The notes under the pieces were generated by a model, which was not told where the DNA came from, did no database searches, and saw nothing but the letters and a program-made list of their open reading frames with translations. DNA of 64,000 nucleotides from Epiperipatus broadwayi (taxonomy: Eukaryota; Onychophora; Udeonychophora; Euonychophora; Peripatidae). Shown here piece after piece: positions 27,926 through 42,300 of the stretch (the first letter of the stretch is position 1; each line of letters begins with the position of its first letter). The translations under genes were made by a program, and so were the position numbers. Location of the stretch: NCBI GenBank assembly GCA_028023455.1, contig JAQFVV010000030.1, forward strand, positions 7,776,876 to 7,840,875, in the 5' to 3' direction.

Positions 27926-28118
27926 AAAAAAAATTTAAAAATACATCCATTTATAAAACTGTGAAATAGCATGTGATACTATTAAGTTTGAAAGAATATT
28001 TAAATAGTTGTAGCTTCTTAATTAATCACACCTGTACTTTATACGCCATTCATATTTTAAGTAGTATGTACATAAACTCTATCAGTGCGTAGTTTTTCTG
28101 TGTGTAACCATGGAGAAA

Positions 28119-28410
28119 CAGCACCACGTAGTGGGCTAGCATCTTGGTAGTCGCTGTTAGCAGACGACACATAAGCTAGATGTGTTTACGGGAATCAGCA
28201 CCACCTAGGTTCTTGGTATCTGCTGGTAGCAGATGATGTAAGCTAAATGGGCTTACACACTGTGACCAGTGCCACCAAGCGGGCAGCTTTGCTGCCAGCC
28301 AGCTGGTGGAATGTTCCTGTGCTTACACATTGTGAACAGCACCACCTTTCGGCTGGAATTTGCAATGCTGCATTTGGGGCCCCTACTCTAAGTATTTCTG
28401 TGGTTGACCC
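28119..28410. repeat. GC-rich four-unit degenerate minisatellite
   Basis: Units begin with CAGCACCACC or a close variant at 28119, 28196, 28266 and 28337, giving periods of 77, 70 and 71 bases. Shared inner strings are TGCTGGTAGCAGA-like and GCTTACACATTGTGA. Base composition is near balanced in a surrounding of about 25-30% GC, so this is an island of foreign composition. ORFs across it exist in several frames but show no protein signature. Confidence 0.6.
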
Positions 28411-28469
28411 CGACCAGCGTCTTTGGTGGCCACATGGGTCAGAAGTCACAAGTACCAAATTTATTAATG

Positions 28470-31400
28470 AAAGTTCCAGAATATTTTAATTTTTTTTCTT
28501 TCTTATAATTCCAAATCTATTATAACAATATTTATAACGCAATTTATAATTATTATAAATAAAATATTGGTAAGATAAATAATGAAATTTTAAGCTTGTG
28601 GGTTTCTTGACTAGATTATATTTGAAGTTAATTTTGGCAGGCATTTCCTTGGTATATCTTTTAAATTTACAGTGAACCATTCTTCAAATTATTAGTTGAT
28701 CATAGTAATATGTTCTTCTATGAGAATAGGTCAGCTAAAATTTACTCCATTATTTATAAGTTAAGAATAACAATTTGTAGTTGTTTCCTGGTAATAAAAA
28801 AAGTTCTTTTTTTTCTTCTTTATGATGATAAATAAATCAGTATGGAAATAACTAGAGAGAGAGAGAGAGCTCTACTCCAAAACAACAACCAACCAAACAA
28901 AATTTATTGGCGTTTAGCCAAGGGGCTGACTGTAAAAAAATAATAAACCAATTAAATTATTGTAAGTGAATATATAAAATCAATAAATCTCCATCTGTAA
29001 ATACAAATTATAACTAATTGAACTGTTTTACATTATTTTGGATTACAATAAAAATCATATTTAATTATTATTTATACTATTTAACTTAAAACTAATTATA
29101 ATTTTAAATCTGTTGACAAACTATTATTTAACAATAAAATATTAAAATAATTTTATTGTTTAATTTAATAATACTATTAAATTATTATATTGGAAAATAT
29201 TGAAGTTAATTTATCTGACAGACCGTATGTGAAAAGTCTCACATACAATTTGGCAGAGGGCTAACAAATATGTTGAACAGCTCAACTGATTACCATCTAA
29301 AGCGGTCCATTTATTAAATTTATCTATTTCTATTGTCTAACCTAACCATCATGAGACCACACCACTGACTTAAATTATAGACATCATTAAAATTATTGTT
29401 AATTAAAATTTTAAAATTTTAGCTAACAAAATGATAAAATATAGCTTGAAAAACATCAAGCCCAACCATAAGGTTACACTGTATAAAGTGTACCCTTTAC
29501 AATTGGTACAGATAGTTTAGGTAGGGTTGGAAAAGTAGCTATATTAAAAAAAAATAGGTTACTTTCTAGCATATAATTTTAATGTTATAGATAGTAGGGG
29601 TTCAAACTCAGTAGATAGGAGCCTATAAAGATTTGTTAGATAGTTTGAACTCATTTTGAGATAAATTAAATAATAAAATGATACAATAAATTGTTTAAAA
29701 CATAATATTTTAAATTTATTATATTTAAAAGACACTACAATGATAGAATAGTTTAATTGTAGCAGTTAATATATTATATGTTTAAAGTAATTATTTTTGT
29801 TTAAAATATTATTTAAATGATAGTTAACGTAATGTTAGTTTAGAAATGTGCTGAAATTATCACATGATTAAAGATGATTGTGTGAATATGTGAGCTTTTA
29901 AAAAGTTAGGGAAAGAACACTTTAATTTTAGCTTGTTAACAAAAATTTGATACATAATAAAGTGTAACAAATATTAAGTCTAGAGATAATGATTAGCAAA
30001 GTAATGAATAAAAGTATTCTTTTAGTTAGGTGTAATATTTTATTTCTGAGTTAATTTTGGGCATTAAAATATTAAAAATTGTTTTAACAAGGATATTTAT
30101 TTTTTTAGATAAAAATATTTAATGTATTTGATAATGTTTAATACTGATGACTCATAGTTTTAAAACTTAATTTTAAAAATAATATTGATGTAGTTATGTA
30201 AATTAGCAGATTTTTACAAGCAGTATTGACTAATGGAATCATTGGATTAAGACCATTATAAGTACAGAGGTTGAAGCCAGTCTAGACAGATTTTCACAAA
30301 CTCTTCGTGATTTACAGATTCGGATTAAGACCGATTTGTATGAAATTTATAACTATATTTTTTTATATTGTGACAGTAGTAATTTCTTTTAAATTAATAT
30401 TATTTTACCTAAAAGTGTTTTGAAAAATGTAATAGGAATATAGTTCACTAAAATACCAAATTTCCATCAGTCTATTCTTCTTGAAACTTAGCTTAGGACC
30501 ACAATAACTCTATGGAAGACAATAGTAGCCATAAAATATTGAGACAATGAACACCAAATGTCAAGGAATAGACTGCAACAAGACCGGAGAAAATTTATGT
30601 AAGAACTTTGAAAATTTTATAAATAGTATGTCTGGGTGAGTGAACGTTTATTTGTAATAACTATCATATTACAATGAAGCTAATTTATTAGAGTTAATTA
30701 AGAGGAATTGATAGTTATTAAAAATCATTATTGTAGTATTAAATTTGACAGAAAGAAAATAAAGTTAAGACTGCATCTAAGTTTAAAACTGAATTTAAAA
30801 TGTATTCTTTAAAGTAATTATGAATTTAAAATGTATTCTTTAAAGTAATCTAACTTATGTTAAAGAATGATGTATTTAAAGACAAATTGAAGATGATTTT
30901 TGAATATCTTTTATACTTTTAAAAGACTTTCTATTGATCAAATCAATAAATAAATTATATACTTTAAAATTGATCTTATCTGGAAATAATGAGTTCTGAT
31001 ACATTCTTTTAAAAGGTCAAAATTATATCAGCTAATAAATGCTTGTAATGACATAACTATAATTTTACCTAGAAAAGAAAAATATTTAGTGAAAAAACAT
31101 ACGTTTAAAAGGATAAAAATTATAAATTTTTTAAAGCAAGGAATATTTATCTTAATTTATAAACTACATGTCTGCTGATAAATGTATTAAATATATAATT
31201 TATATTATAGAGTGTTTGCTACTAATATTTTTGATCGATGGAGACACCAATCTTACTTGTGTTACCGTTATCGTAATATATCTGTTATATACAATGGCCG
31301 AAACTAAAGGAGTATGTACTGAGGAAAAAAACAAATATTTTCACATAAAATGAGTCTTTGAATTATTACTATATGAAGATATTACATGTCTGGATAAAAT

Positions 31401-34400
31401 TTTCAGAAAGGACTGAAATAAACATTTTATCTTACAGAATGGTTAATATTGTAGTTAGATTTTAGTGGATTTTATATTATTACTTCTACATTTGTTTTAA
31501 TGGTGCCGAGACAGGGGTATGATTGTGCACAAAGCTTTTTCCTGTAACTAGGCAATGGAAATATTCTTGACAAGTGTTCAGCTTATGAACAGGAGGAGAA
31601 AAAATTTTTTTTCTCAACTTTAAAACTTTTTTATATTAAGTCTAATATTTAGAATATTACATTTTTTAGTTTTAAAATTATTTGTTATTATATTTTAAAT
31701 TTAATCTTAAAATAGATTAATTTTATTATTATTAGAATGTTAAATAATAAAAATGGGTATTCAGAAAGTAATTTTCTGAACAAGGTAAATTACACTCGTA
31801 ATTGTTTTTTTTTTTTTGAATGTATGGACCAAGAAGCAGATCACTGGAAATGATCTTAATAATGACTGAGATCATTGGTAATTTCTTTTTATTATTTATA
31901 TTACATTTTGCTTGATAATTTTTTTTTATAAAAATGATATATCCTAATTAGTATTTTAAATTAGTATTTCATATTGCTTGAATTTAATATTAAACAGTGG
32001 AATGAACCATTGATAGAAATTATCATTGTGTGTATTTTTTTATAAAAGAATTGATGAATGCAGATAAATGTTTTGAAAACACCCAAGGATATTTAAAATA
32101 TTTATTTAATGTGAATGCTTGAATATGTGTACATTAGCTAACATCTTTAATTTATTAATATTTTATCTTTGTGAATGTTATCTGTTGAAATACAGAGAAA
32201 GACCTAATACTGATCTCTAAATTATATAATAACAAATAAATAAAATATAGTACTGATGCATGTTTTATCAAGATCATTTGCACATGAAAATTTTTAAAAA
32301 ACCATCTTGACATGAATTTAGATGTTTGTTGTTTCTTTAATATTGTGTTTTGGAAATTATTTTAGAATGTGGTTTGTATATTTTACAATGTTAAGTGAGT
32401 TGTTCAGTGTGGAAGATATAGGATGGTGGTCAGAAGAGTAATATTGATATGAAATCCTAGGTGGTAGGGATATGTTGAAATCTATTGTATGTGAACTACA
32501 TTTTCATACTTTAAAGTTATTAAAATATACAGATAACATAGGGTTGTATATCATTTTCCATGGACAATTGCATTTCCTTATCACCAATAAGTGCTATAAT
32601 AGTACCATGACTTGAATCTTAGATGTCTGATGAATATGGACCTATCATTATAATTTTGCACTATATCCATGATATTATTTTATTCATTTGAATCATTCTT
32701 GTTATTATTCCATACCCTACACTATAATCACTATCTATTACCACAGGAATCATCATAGAAGATAGTTTTATAAGTTGGTAAAGTAATGACTAAACCGTTT
32801 GAAGTTGATAATTTATGAGAGGGCAAGATGAAGTATATAGAAACTTTTTTTGCAAATGATGTTGAGATGTTTGATGATTGTTATAGTATATAACTTAAGA
32901 GAGGAATAATTGATCTTCATACAAATCTTAGAGATCACTTAGCTTAAACAGATGCATATTTAAATTGGAATGAAAGTGAGAATAGTGAAAATGATTTTTG
33001 GCTGATATGATGAATGTAAGAATATAAAAATGAAAAATACAAACATCAAGCAATATAATGTATGAATAGTTTTTTAAATTTTATTATAAATAATTTAAAC
33101 CCATTTAAGTTACAAAAATTTATGAAATTATCTCTTAAGTATTTTGCATAAATAGTTAATTTTTTATAGAGGGAGTTATTCATATTTTTATTTAAAATTT
33201 TCTGATATTCAAATATCAGAATGATACTTTGCTAAACTGCAAAGAAAGTCTTTAATAATTTTTTTTTGAAAATATTTTACTTGTTGAATTTTAAGAATGT
33301 ATTTTAAATATAAACTTATATTGATGCATTACATCATAAGAAACATGTTTTATAATACTATAAATATAATATTAAGTTTTTTTAGAAGTTGGGAAATTTA
33401 TTGTAACTGTTCCCAACACTAATAATAGAATATTATTTTACTGAGTGAAGATTACATATTGTCATTACTGTTGTAAGTTTTATTTTATTTGAAATGGCTG
33501 GACTGAAGGCTATCTTATTTTATTTCTTATCATTTATTGATAAGATTTACTGTAAATATATATTTTTTAATGTTAAGTAATATCAATTCTTATATTCTTT
33601 TGTAAATATTTTTTATTATTATGTTATAACCTTATTGTAATAGTATGATATTATTAATTTATAAATAAATTTGTTAACTGTTTTTGAAATATATTCTAAT
33701 TGAGTTGTGATTTATCTGCATGTTGCTTATTTCATTTTTCATTCTACATGCATGATTCATAGAAATTAATAATTTGAAATATTGCTTATTTGGCACATGA
33801 TCCATAAAGATTACTTAGATATTACTTCTATTACAGTTGATTGATTAACAAAGTATGTTATTATTATCATAGGAGATACGATCATTGGTAATTATTTTTA
33901 ATCTGATACAACACAATGAGAAGTATACTTGAAATTGCTGCAATATTCAAATATATTATATTTTTTTAAGAATGCCACATTAAACAAAGAAAGATTGTAC
34001 AATGTTCTAATTAAAATTTTATTATATTATTTATGTTTTATTGCTAAATTCTAATCATTAAATAGATTTAATGTTGAGTCATTAAGTTATTTTAGTTGCT
34101 TATTGTTGTTATTGTTTTTTAAGAGTAGTTAAATGTCATGTAAAATCCCTCATCATATTTAACTACAGGGTTTTAATTAATTAATTCATTTTGTTATTAG
34201 TTTGTTAGAAATGAACCTGAGCTTATTATTATTATTTTTGGAGAATTGAAATTTTTTTATTGAAAGATGATAAGAAATTATTAGTTAGTGTTAAATGTAC
34301 AATTAGTATTTTTTTAAAGAAATATTAAGTAATTTATTGTTATTTCTGTAATAAGTTTATAAATCATATTTTAGGATTATTATATGTGTGTGTCTAAGAC

Positions 34401-37400
34401 ATGAGAGTGTTATATAATATTTCTGTTATGTGAATTTAGTGTTGTAGTATTCTCATGCCATTGGGAATGTATCTTTAGGGATGTATCCTCAATGTTTAAG
34501 CCATTGTACCTTACTGAACATCTTATGTAGAAAGTTTCATAATTACATTTGTTATTTTTATAGAACTTTATTTTATTTATAATATTGAACTAGTTATAAA
34601 TTGAATTTATTAGTAAAATGAATTAATTAAGTATTGTAGTTGGAATCCTAATTAGTTATTATGAACCTAAGTGTATATTTTATTTTAATAAGCTTTTTTT
34701 ATATTTAATTATTGAACAATATTGTTTTATTAGATACTGTATGTTAGCAATGTATTTTGAGCTAGTCTTCATGTTAATTGTCTTGATAGTTATTGTATAT
34801 GTAATTTAATTGCAGTTCACTCTAGTTATATCTCAGCCAGATTCTTTTGTTCAGAGTTTTCTTCTTTTGTAAGGGTACAATATATATATGTAAAATACTA
34901 TAATAATGAAATGGAGATATCAGTAGCATAATGACAAGATAATAGAAAAGCATATTTATAATCAAATCATTGTTTATACTCTGCCCTTCTTTCTGCCAAT
35001 CACTAGAAAAAAATATATCAAGCAGAATGGACATTGTTTTGCAATTGGCACAGTAATTTCTTTGTGCAATCACTTTTCTTCATAGATCATAACTTCATGC
35101 AGTTGCATATGTTGAAGGATCAAATTCATTATTTCCAGTGTTATTTAATATTTGATAACACTCTGATTCATATAGCCTCTGCTATCAAATATTAGTCTGA
35201 ACTTCTGTAGTCATTGTTGAACATTAAAAGATCAGTATTCTCCATTGCATTTTTCAAATGGTGTTGTTTTGTGAAATTATTGCTTCGATATTTTTCTAAA
35301 TACTATTTAAATGTTATATAATTCCATCTTATTGATATAAATAATGACTCTATATTAAGTATAACACAGGTGTTCTAATTGCTAATTTCTCTATTTCATG
35401 CATGTAGGTGTATTTTACAATTCTAGATCTTTTATTGCTTTTTTTTTCAAACTATTTTATAATTCATTATATATTTTAAAGTATTATATTTTTATCAAAT
35501 ATTAATTTTTGTAATTGCTCACTTTATTTCTTTATTTTAAAATTTAGGTAAAAATATGATTTTGAGTGAACTCACATGAATTAAAAATACTACAAATCAG
35601 GAAAAAACCACTTAGAATTTGACAAAAGTTTAGGAATTTTAATGGCTCTAAGTATTAAATAGCATATGTGATTTATAACAATTCTCAGATTTACAATCAT
35701 CTCCATCTCTCTAATTATATCTATTTTAGATCATTGTATTATACTTTCCTGAAAATTGTATTTTTTTTTTTAACTATTTGGATTCTTTCTCATTTTTTCA
35801 TTTGTTGACTCTGCCTTAATAAAGATTTATTCATCTCAAGAATTTTGTGTAGATTATAAAGCTGTAATCACAAATTACTCAATTTTTCTTAGTTATTATT
35901 ATAATGGAATGGGTTCTGATCTTACGTGATAATGGACTTGATAGATTATCAGAGTGGATGAAAAAGCTTATCTAGAATTTCTAAATATATAGACTTATGT
36001 CCACTCGGATCTCATTCCTGGGAGATGATGTATTAAGACACAAACATGTGTCAAACATCTATCTGTATACACATCTCCTTTCTCCATTTTGAACTTCCAT
36101 TAATTCCAGAGTTCCAACTCAAAGAGAATATGCATAATATTCTACTTCAGAGTATCAATATCACTTTTTATAATCTGCAATGGTGTGACAAATTGGGAAC
36201 TGAATATAGGAAAAACACAAACAGCAGTCTTTAATTTAAAATCATATATTTAACAGGTTTATTTACAACTAACATAATTAAGGCAATGAGGTTATAACAA
36301 AAATAAATAATGTGTTAAAATATAGGTAAATATTCTTTGATTATTATGGTTAATATTATTAATCCACTGCCTGTTTTCCTTTAAAGAATATTCATCCAGT
36401 ATCAATATCAACACAAAAAAGTAAAATTATAGTTTGTTAATATTTATGTTTACACTTGTTTTCTAATTTAATTTTCATCAAAATGGTAATTCCTCATCTT
36501 CAATCAATTTATTAATTAGTTCATATCAATAACATGGTGGTGGTATGGGATCCACCCTTCTATTATGGTTTGTCTCTATAAAGATAGGAATGACCATCGA
36601 TACTAGAGATTATTAATTATATATATCGAAAGCAAATAAATAAATGATGAAATGATAAGTAATAACAAACAAAAAACCAAATAACAGTATTATTGTACAA
36701 GTGTTGGTATTTAATGTATAATAGGGTAAAATCTTACCTTTCCTCAAGTGATGATTAAATTTATCCGCAAGCAAGATCATGCCTGGTCATATATTTCATT
36801 TCAATTTACAATAAAGCTAATAATACTTTACCCTTCTCTAATAATAATAGTTTACACCCCCCTTCAATCTATAATAAAAGAACTAAATAAATGAAAAATT
36901 ATATATAAAATAATTTTTAAAAAAATATGATGTCAACCTAAAGATCAATTAAGAATCCATAAGGAAATTGTCCTAAAAGATTATAAATGTCATCTTTGAT
37001 CCAGTTCATATTTCAGTTGTTGGAATTTAAATGTTCTAGAACACATCTGATGGTGATCAGCATTTCTCTGTTTGTATTGCCCACTTTGAGATGATGGTGT
37101 TCACAGCATAAATGAATAGATGCTATGTGAAATTAAATTTGATTTTGATGGCTACAGCTCCATGGGTGATGACTTTCTTTTCCAGTGTAACTTCACACTT
37201 AACAATGCATAGCTGTATGTGTTTCAATAAATGTAGTTAATAAAAGTTCTTGAGTGAATTGAAAGACGAGATATTTGCTGTTGGTAATCTCAAATTAGAA
37301 TTGATTTACTCTTCGGTTTAAACTTGGAAATGCTCTTAAAATATTGAATAGTTTAAAGCTGTTTTTGAGATTTTTAATTTAGAATCTCCTAATTGTCTGA

Positions 37401-39551
37401 ATTTAAATCTGTATGTTTTTAATTTATCTTTACTCCAAATCCTATAAGCTGTTTTTGTTTAATGCTTTTACTTTGACGGTGGTAGTCTTTTCTGTTTGAC
37501 CGCAAGTTGGATTTTCCGCTCGAAGATTGTACATTTTGGTTAGCCGATGTGAGTTTTTGATTAAACATTTAATTATGGAAACACTTAATTGTTTCTCAGC
37601 TACAGTCCTTGTGACTAATTTTATCTTTTGGTAATACATTTTATTTGATTTGCATTCTCATTATACATATAGTTTGATTTCTGTTATGTGTAGAGAATGT
37701 TATCGTGGATATTGGATTTGAATTAGGTAAGGGTATTTTTAATGATTTTGGAAGAGTGTAAGACCACATCTTACAGTATTTTACTACCTAAAATCTTTAA
37801 TTATCTTTATTAGACTGTCAGGTCAAGGTGCATGTTCCACATAGCCTGTCTGCCATACAGATATTTCATTTTTTGTAAACAATTTTATTAGAAAGCATAA
37901 ATCATTCTATAATAAATGAATCATGGCTTTTTAAAAATAAAATTATAATATTTTATTCTCTTACATTTTACCCACGAATATTCATCCCCTTTTATTTATC
38001 AGATAAGAATGTTGCAAGACTCAAGAGTTGAGGAATGTGAAAAAAGAGAAAAATCTCGGTTTGGACATTGAACGGAACAATTGTATTCAAACTATCATTG
38101 TGACACTTGAATGTCACTTGATATGCCACGCGACTAATCATACAATTTTATTATAGTTGAAGCTATATTCAATTTAATATTAAACGCATTGTTTGTATAT
38201 ATATTTTCAATATCACATATCAACTATTTATATACTCTTATTCCCACCATTTTTCATATTGACTGCGAAATTTTTGAAACTATATTATTCAGTCATGTTA
38301 TGAAAGCAGTTAAATCCATGATATAGATAAATTTGTTAGTGAGAAATAAATATACTCACGTTTTCACATTTTAAAATTTCTTCCACTATTATCAAATTCA
38401 CATTCATGTGTAGATTGATTGATTGATAAATGTATGATTAACCTACAGTGTCTGTGTATCGTTTTTTTTTTTAAGTACCTGAGTCAGAATATAAATTTAA
38501 ATTGCATTAATGTTTTGTTCGCAGGATTTGGTAATTCAAAAATGAGTTAAAGAGAAAAGGGGTGGGAACAGGGTTAAAAGATCAAGGGTTGTTTTAAAGG
38601 TCTTATTAACATTTTTTCTCATTCTTCACGTTGTTTTTCGCTGGCATGTGAAGAAAAAAAGAATTCTTGCTTTTTAAAATGAAAGGGAAAATACTTCTTA
38701 ACAAATTTAAAATATAGCTCCTGTTATATATATATTATAGCTCCTGTTATAAAATTGTAATTTTTAAAAAGTATAAATTAAGATAGAGATATTCTTGGTT
38801 TGCATATAATATCTGCTAATTGCTGATGTAAAAATTTTTTCTGAAATGAAATGGTTATAGGACTGAAGAAACTAAATATATATATAAAAAAACCCATTAG
38901 CAATCATTCATAAAAAATAAAAAAACTATTCTAATTCCAAAAAAGAACCAAAAGAATGTTTGAATTTTATAATTACCATAAGAATCTCAATATATATATA
39001 TTAAGAAAAGTAAGATTTGGTTTGAATCCAAATGACTAATTTAAATTTTTTTTTTTTTTTAAAAGATCTATATTATAATTTTGGTAACATTAGGAGTACT
39101 TCATGTATGCAACAAGTAAAGAGAAAAGAAAAAAAATGTATTTTTATTAATTAAAGAAAACATTATTTAAATTGAATTCGGAACAAAAAAAAACCAATAT
39201 ATTTATCGAGAATATAATTTATAATAATCTAGTAATAATAGGAAGAAAAAAACTAATAAGAAACAAATTATTTTAATAATCTCCATACTTCCTCTTTCTT
39301 TTTTTATTCTTCATATAAATAAAGATAGAATAAAAGACATATGACCCCCAAGATGCATTTCATGCTGAACCAGCACTCATCAATTGGTCCAGGTCACCAG
39401 CTCTCATATATATTTTTATTACATGAAGAGTATTTGGTGTTTATCTATGGCGAATTGTCACACCTTTATTTACAACCGCCAAACTTGCTCCACTCACAAC
39501 CTCGACTTCGTACATTTTTGATAAACCTAACTACATTTATTATTAATCATT
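28470..39551. other. About 11 kb non-coding, presumed intron
   Basis: Uniformly AT-rich. I recognise no gene, RNA gene or major repeat. Small items: an 8-bp perfect hairpin at 29225-29246 (GTATGTGA / TCACATAC), a 31-bp-period tandem duplication at 30791-30849 (28-bp identical core), and a short direct duplication of ATAGCTCCTGTTATA near 38715-38752. Decayed coding-like composition near 36950-37210 on the minus strand is not identifiable. Confidence 0.5.
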
Positions 39552-40333
39552 TATTAAACTAGAGTTTGGGATTCGAACTCAGACTTTCACACGACCCACT
39601 ACTCTCAGTGCCATCTCATATTGCTAACCCGCCTGATCACACACATGTTGAAAAGATAAATAATCACCAATATCCGTATTTCATGCTAAACCAGCAATCA
39701 TCAGTTGGTCCAGATTACTATCCTCACACATATATATAATCAATGCTCAGCTTTATATTAAGATAGCCAATCTTCATACTTTAATGGACAGGCTTCAAAC
39801 TATTCCAACTCACAACTCTCCAGCCTTCCATTTCACTGAAAATCTGATGAAGGAACGTTCAAAGCCCTTATTAGTGCCAAGGTTATCATCCTACTCATGT
39901 TGACATATTAGTCATTCTGACCCCTCATGTACAGGAAAATAATCCATTTATACATACATATGCGAGGGATGGGCAGACCTATTATACATTATTTATATAA
40001 ATTAATACATTGCACAGGCTTAAACCTGCATTTATATATGTAATATATTCGGGATTAAAGTATGAAGATTGGCTATCTTAATATAAAGCTGAGCACTGAT
40101 TATATATATATGTGAGGATAGTAATCTGGACCAACTGATGATTGCTGGTTTAGCATGAAATACGTGTATTGGTGATTTTATTTATCTTTTTGACATGTGT
40201 GTGATCAGATAGGTCAGCAATATGAGGTGGCACTGAGAGTAGTGGGTCGTGTGAAAGTCTGAGTTCGAATCCCGAATATATTACATATATAAATGCAGGT
40301 TTAAGCCTGTGCTATGTATTAAACTAGAGTTTG
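39552..40333. mobile_element. Foldback family F, copy F1, with 17-bp target-site duplication
   Basis: Flanked by the exact 17-bp direct repeat TATTAAACTAGAGTTTG (39552-39568 and 40317-40333). Long inverted arms (about 39568-39785 and 40053-40273) enclose a 267-base centre. Inside the right half is a second, exact 43-bp inverted repeat (40014-40056 and 40270-40312), so palindromes are nested. The outer ends of the arms carry a tRNA B-box-like string, GAGTTCGAATCCC (40261-40273, and its complement at 39568-39580). Upstream of it is GGTCAGCAATATGAGGTGG, weakly A-box-like, which suggests a tRNA-derived SINE duplicated head to head. No ORF. Confidence 0.8.
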
Positions 40334-41914
40334 ATAAAAGCGAAATACAGTAGTATTTAAAACATTTATTTTATCATTTGCAATTTATCTGTTTTGAATT
40401 AAAAAAAACTATGGTAATTGACTTTTTTTTAAAATCGGGATATCTAGCATTTCAAAAAATTATTTTTTGATATTAACCCTGATCATTTTCAGTATTCAAA
40501 AATTTTATAAATTGAAGAGTAGTGATAATATACCACTGCTGCAGTACATTACTTAATACAATTTACAATTAACAGAGAAGGATAATAAACACACATATGT
40601 AATGAAACCATTATTTATTTAGTTAAAAATGTTGGAGATATCTAATTCGATCATGGATAAAATTGTCTATTTGTGGATGTAGGGGGGGGGGGCATCCCAA
40701 TCTTTATTTCTTTTATAAATGAATAAGAAAAAATTAGTACACAAATCAATTAACCACTGTTTTCTTTTTAGAAACAAATAAATATAAATCAGAGATCGAT
40801 ATATGAATTATAGCAAAGGTATATATAAACAATCGAAATAGAATTAATATTAAAAATACCAAAGAAATTATTAGAGAACTTTCTATATTTATTTTCAACA
40901 TGAGTATTTGGAGCAATAATTGATTCTATTTACACTAGAGCCATTTTTGCAAGGTCATTTAACTGGAAGACAGTAATAGTAATGCTTTGTCCAAATTCCA
41001 AGATTAGTTTTAGTTATTGACCGTCTTTAGAAGTTTTAGATTTGCTGTCACCTAGCAGCCATAGTTCCTTTTTTTATATTGTCCAATTGAAAGTGATGCT
41101 GTGAGAAAGTCTTGTATTACATTGTTTGGAATATATAATTCTTGACAAAGATCAAAAGTGCCTATGGTTAGCACAAAACTGAGGTTATTAATATATTTGC
41201 CAGCCTAACATATGTCAGATACAACTATACTAAAATGTTGGCTTGGATTCAGAATCTCCTACTGTTTTTGAATCTTAAATTATTAGTTTGGATAGTATAA
41301 AAGAAGATGGTTTCTGGATGTGTAAATGGAAATCTGATGCATTGAAGTCCAATAGCCAAAAACCAATCGATTTAAATACAGTTCTACCATCTAGTATTCA
41401 TTGTGTTCTTAAGCTCATGATAGATGATTAGAGTCCAATAGAATGCATTACTGCGTCTAATGCAATAATAAATATAGGCAAACAATTATAAATCAAACAG
41501 TAGAAAAATATTTAAAATATAATTTCAACAACATCCTTGATTTGATTTATTTGTAAACAAGATATTTAAGTTTGCTTCATAGTTGGAAAAACTGTTATAT
41601 GGACACACGATTCAGAATTAACATATATGAGTCTGCTTCTAGTGAATTAAAACTAATTTATCTGGAAAACTATTTGCTCATTCATATATGACAGACTAAA
41701 TAGAGATAGAATAGTTACTCTTAAGTTTTTTCATTGCTACAAATCTTGAAAAAAATATGATGCTCAAAATTGTTATAATTTGATTTTTGCTATCTTTATC
41801 TACCTTCTTGTGCATTTTTCAAAATTTATTATTCCCTATAACTGAACTTTTATTAAATTCAACCTATTCTGTTTCTCAGCTATCAGTTCTTAAAATTCAT
41901 ATTAAGATAACATG
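40334..41914. other. Non-coding, no gene recognised
   Basis: AT-rich with a 10-base G run near 40682. The part from 40930 to 41460 is less repetitive and slightly richer in GC, perhaps an old decayed element, but no frame or motif stands out. Confidence 0.45.
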
Positions 41915-42300
41915 CAGAGGCTATTAATTTATGGTAGATCTGAATTTGTTTCAGTCCTATATAGCTATTTAAGTTAGATAGCTGGAGTAAAAGACATTTT
42001 CATGTCTGAAAACTTAGGAATTTTTATTTAAATATTACATGTGAAATAAGTACTGGGTTTTGAGTTGATATTTTAGATCTAGTGTCTGAATATTCTAGCT
42101 CTTCACTGAGGTGAGCCATAATCTCGAAACCAATTGGTCTGGGAATAAGAGTATTCCGGATAGAGATTTTAAATATTTTCTCTTACCACACTTATCAATT
42201 AAGAGCTTGTTTGAGTTATTGGTACGCTCTCTGTATTATATTTTTTATAAATACAAGCTTATAAAAGCAGTGCCACATTATATATGACTTGCTTTATTGA
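41915..42300 (+). repeat. R1 repeat, copy C, diverged
   Basis: Aligns with copies B and E through TATAGCTATTTAAGTTAGAT, TTTTAGATCTAGTGTCTGAA, the hammerhead block, GATAGAGATTTTAAA and a 3' end near TATATGACTTGC. It is more diverged than B is from E, so the family has copies of different age. Confidence 0.75.
42095..42150 (+). ncRNA. Hammerhead ribozyme motif in R1 copy C, degraded
   Basis: Core CTGAGGT at 42106-42112 (last A of CTGANGA changed to T). Stem II GAG / CTC around a 7-nt loop, 42113-42125. Intact GAAA at 42126-42129. Stem III ACC / GGT with loop AATT, and GTC ending at 42139. Inner stem I TTCA with TGGG uses two G-T wobbles. Stem II has changed on both strands relative to copies B and E yet still pairs, so pairing is kept despite divergence. 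Confidence 0.6.

Noticed and set aside
28243-28489. ORFs on both strands across the GC-rich minisatellite
   Set aside because: Open frames arise in several frames at once because the tract is low in stop codons. No protein family resemblance or splice context supports an exon.
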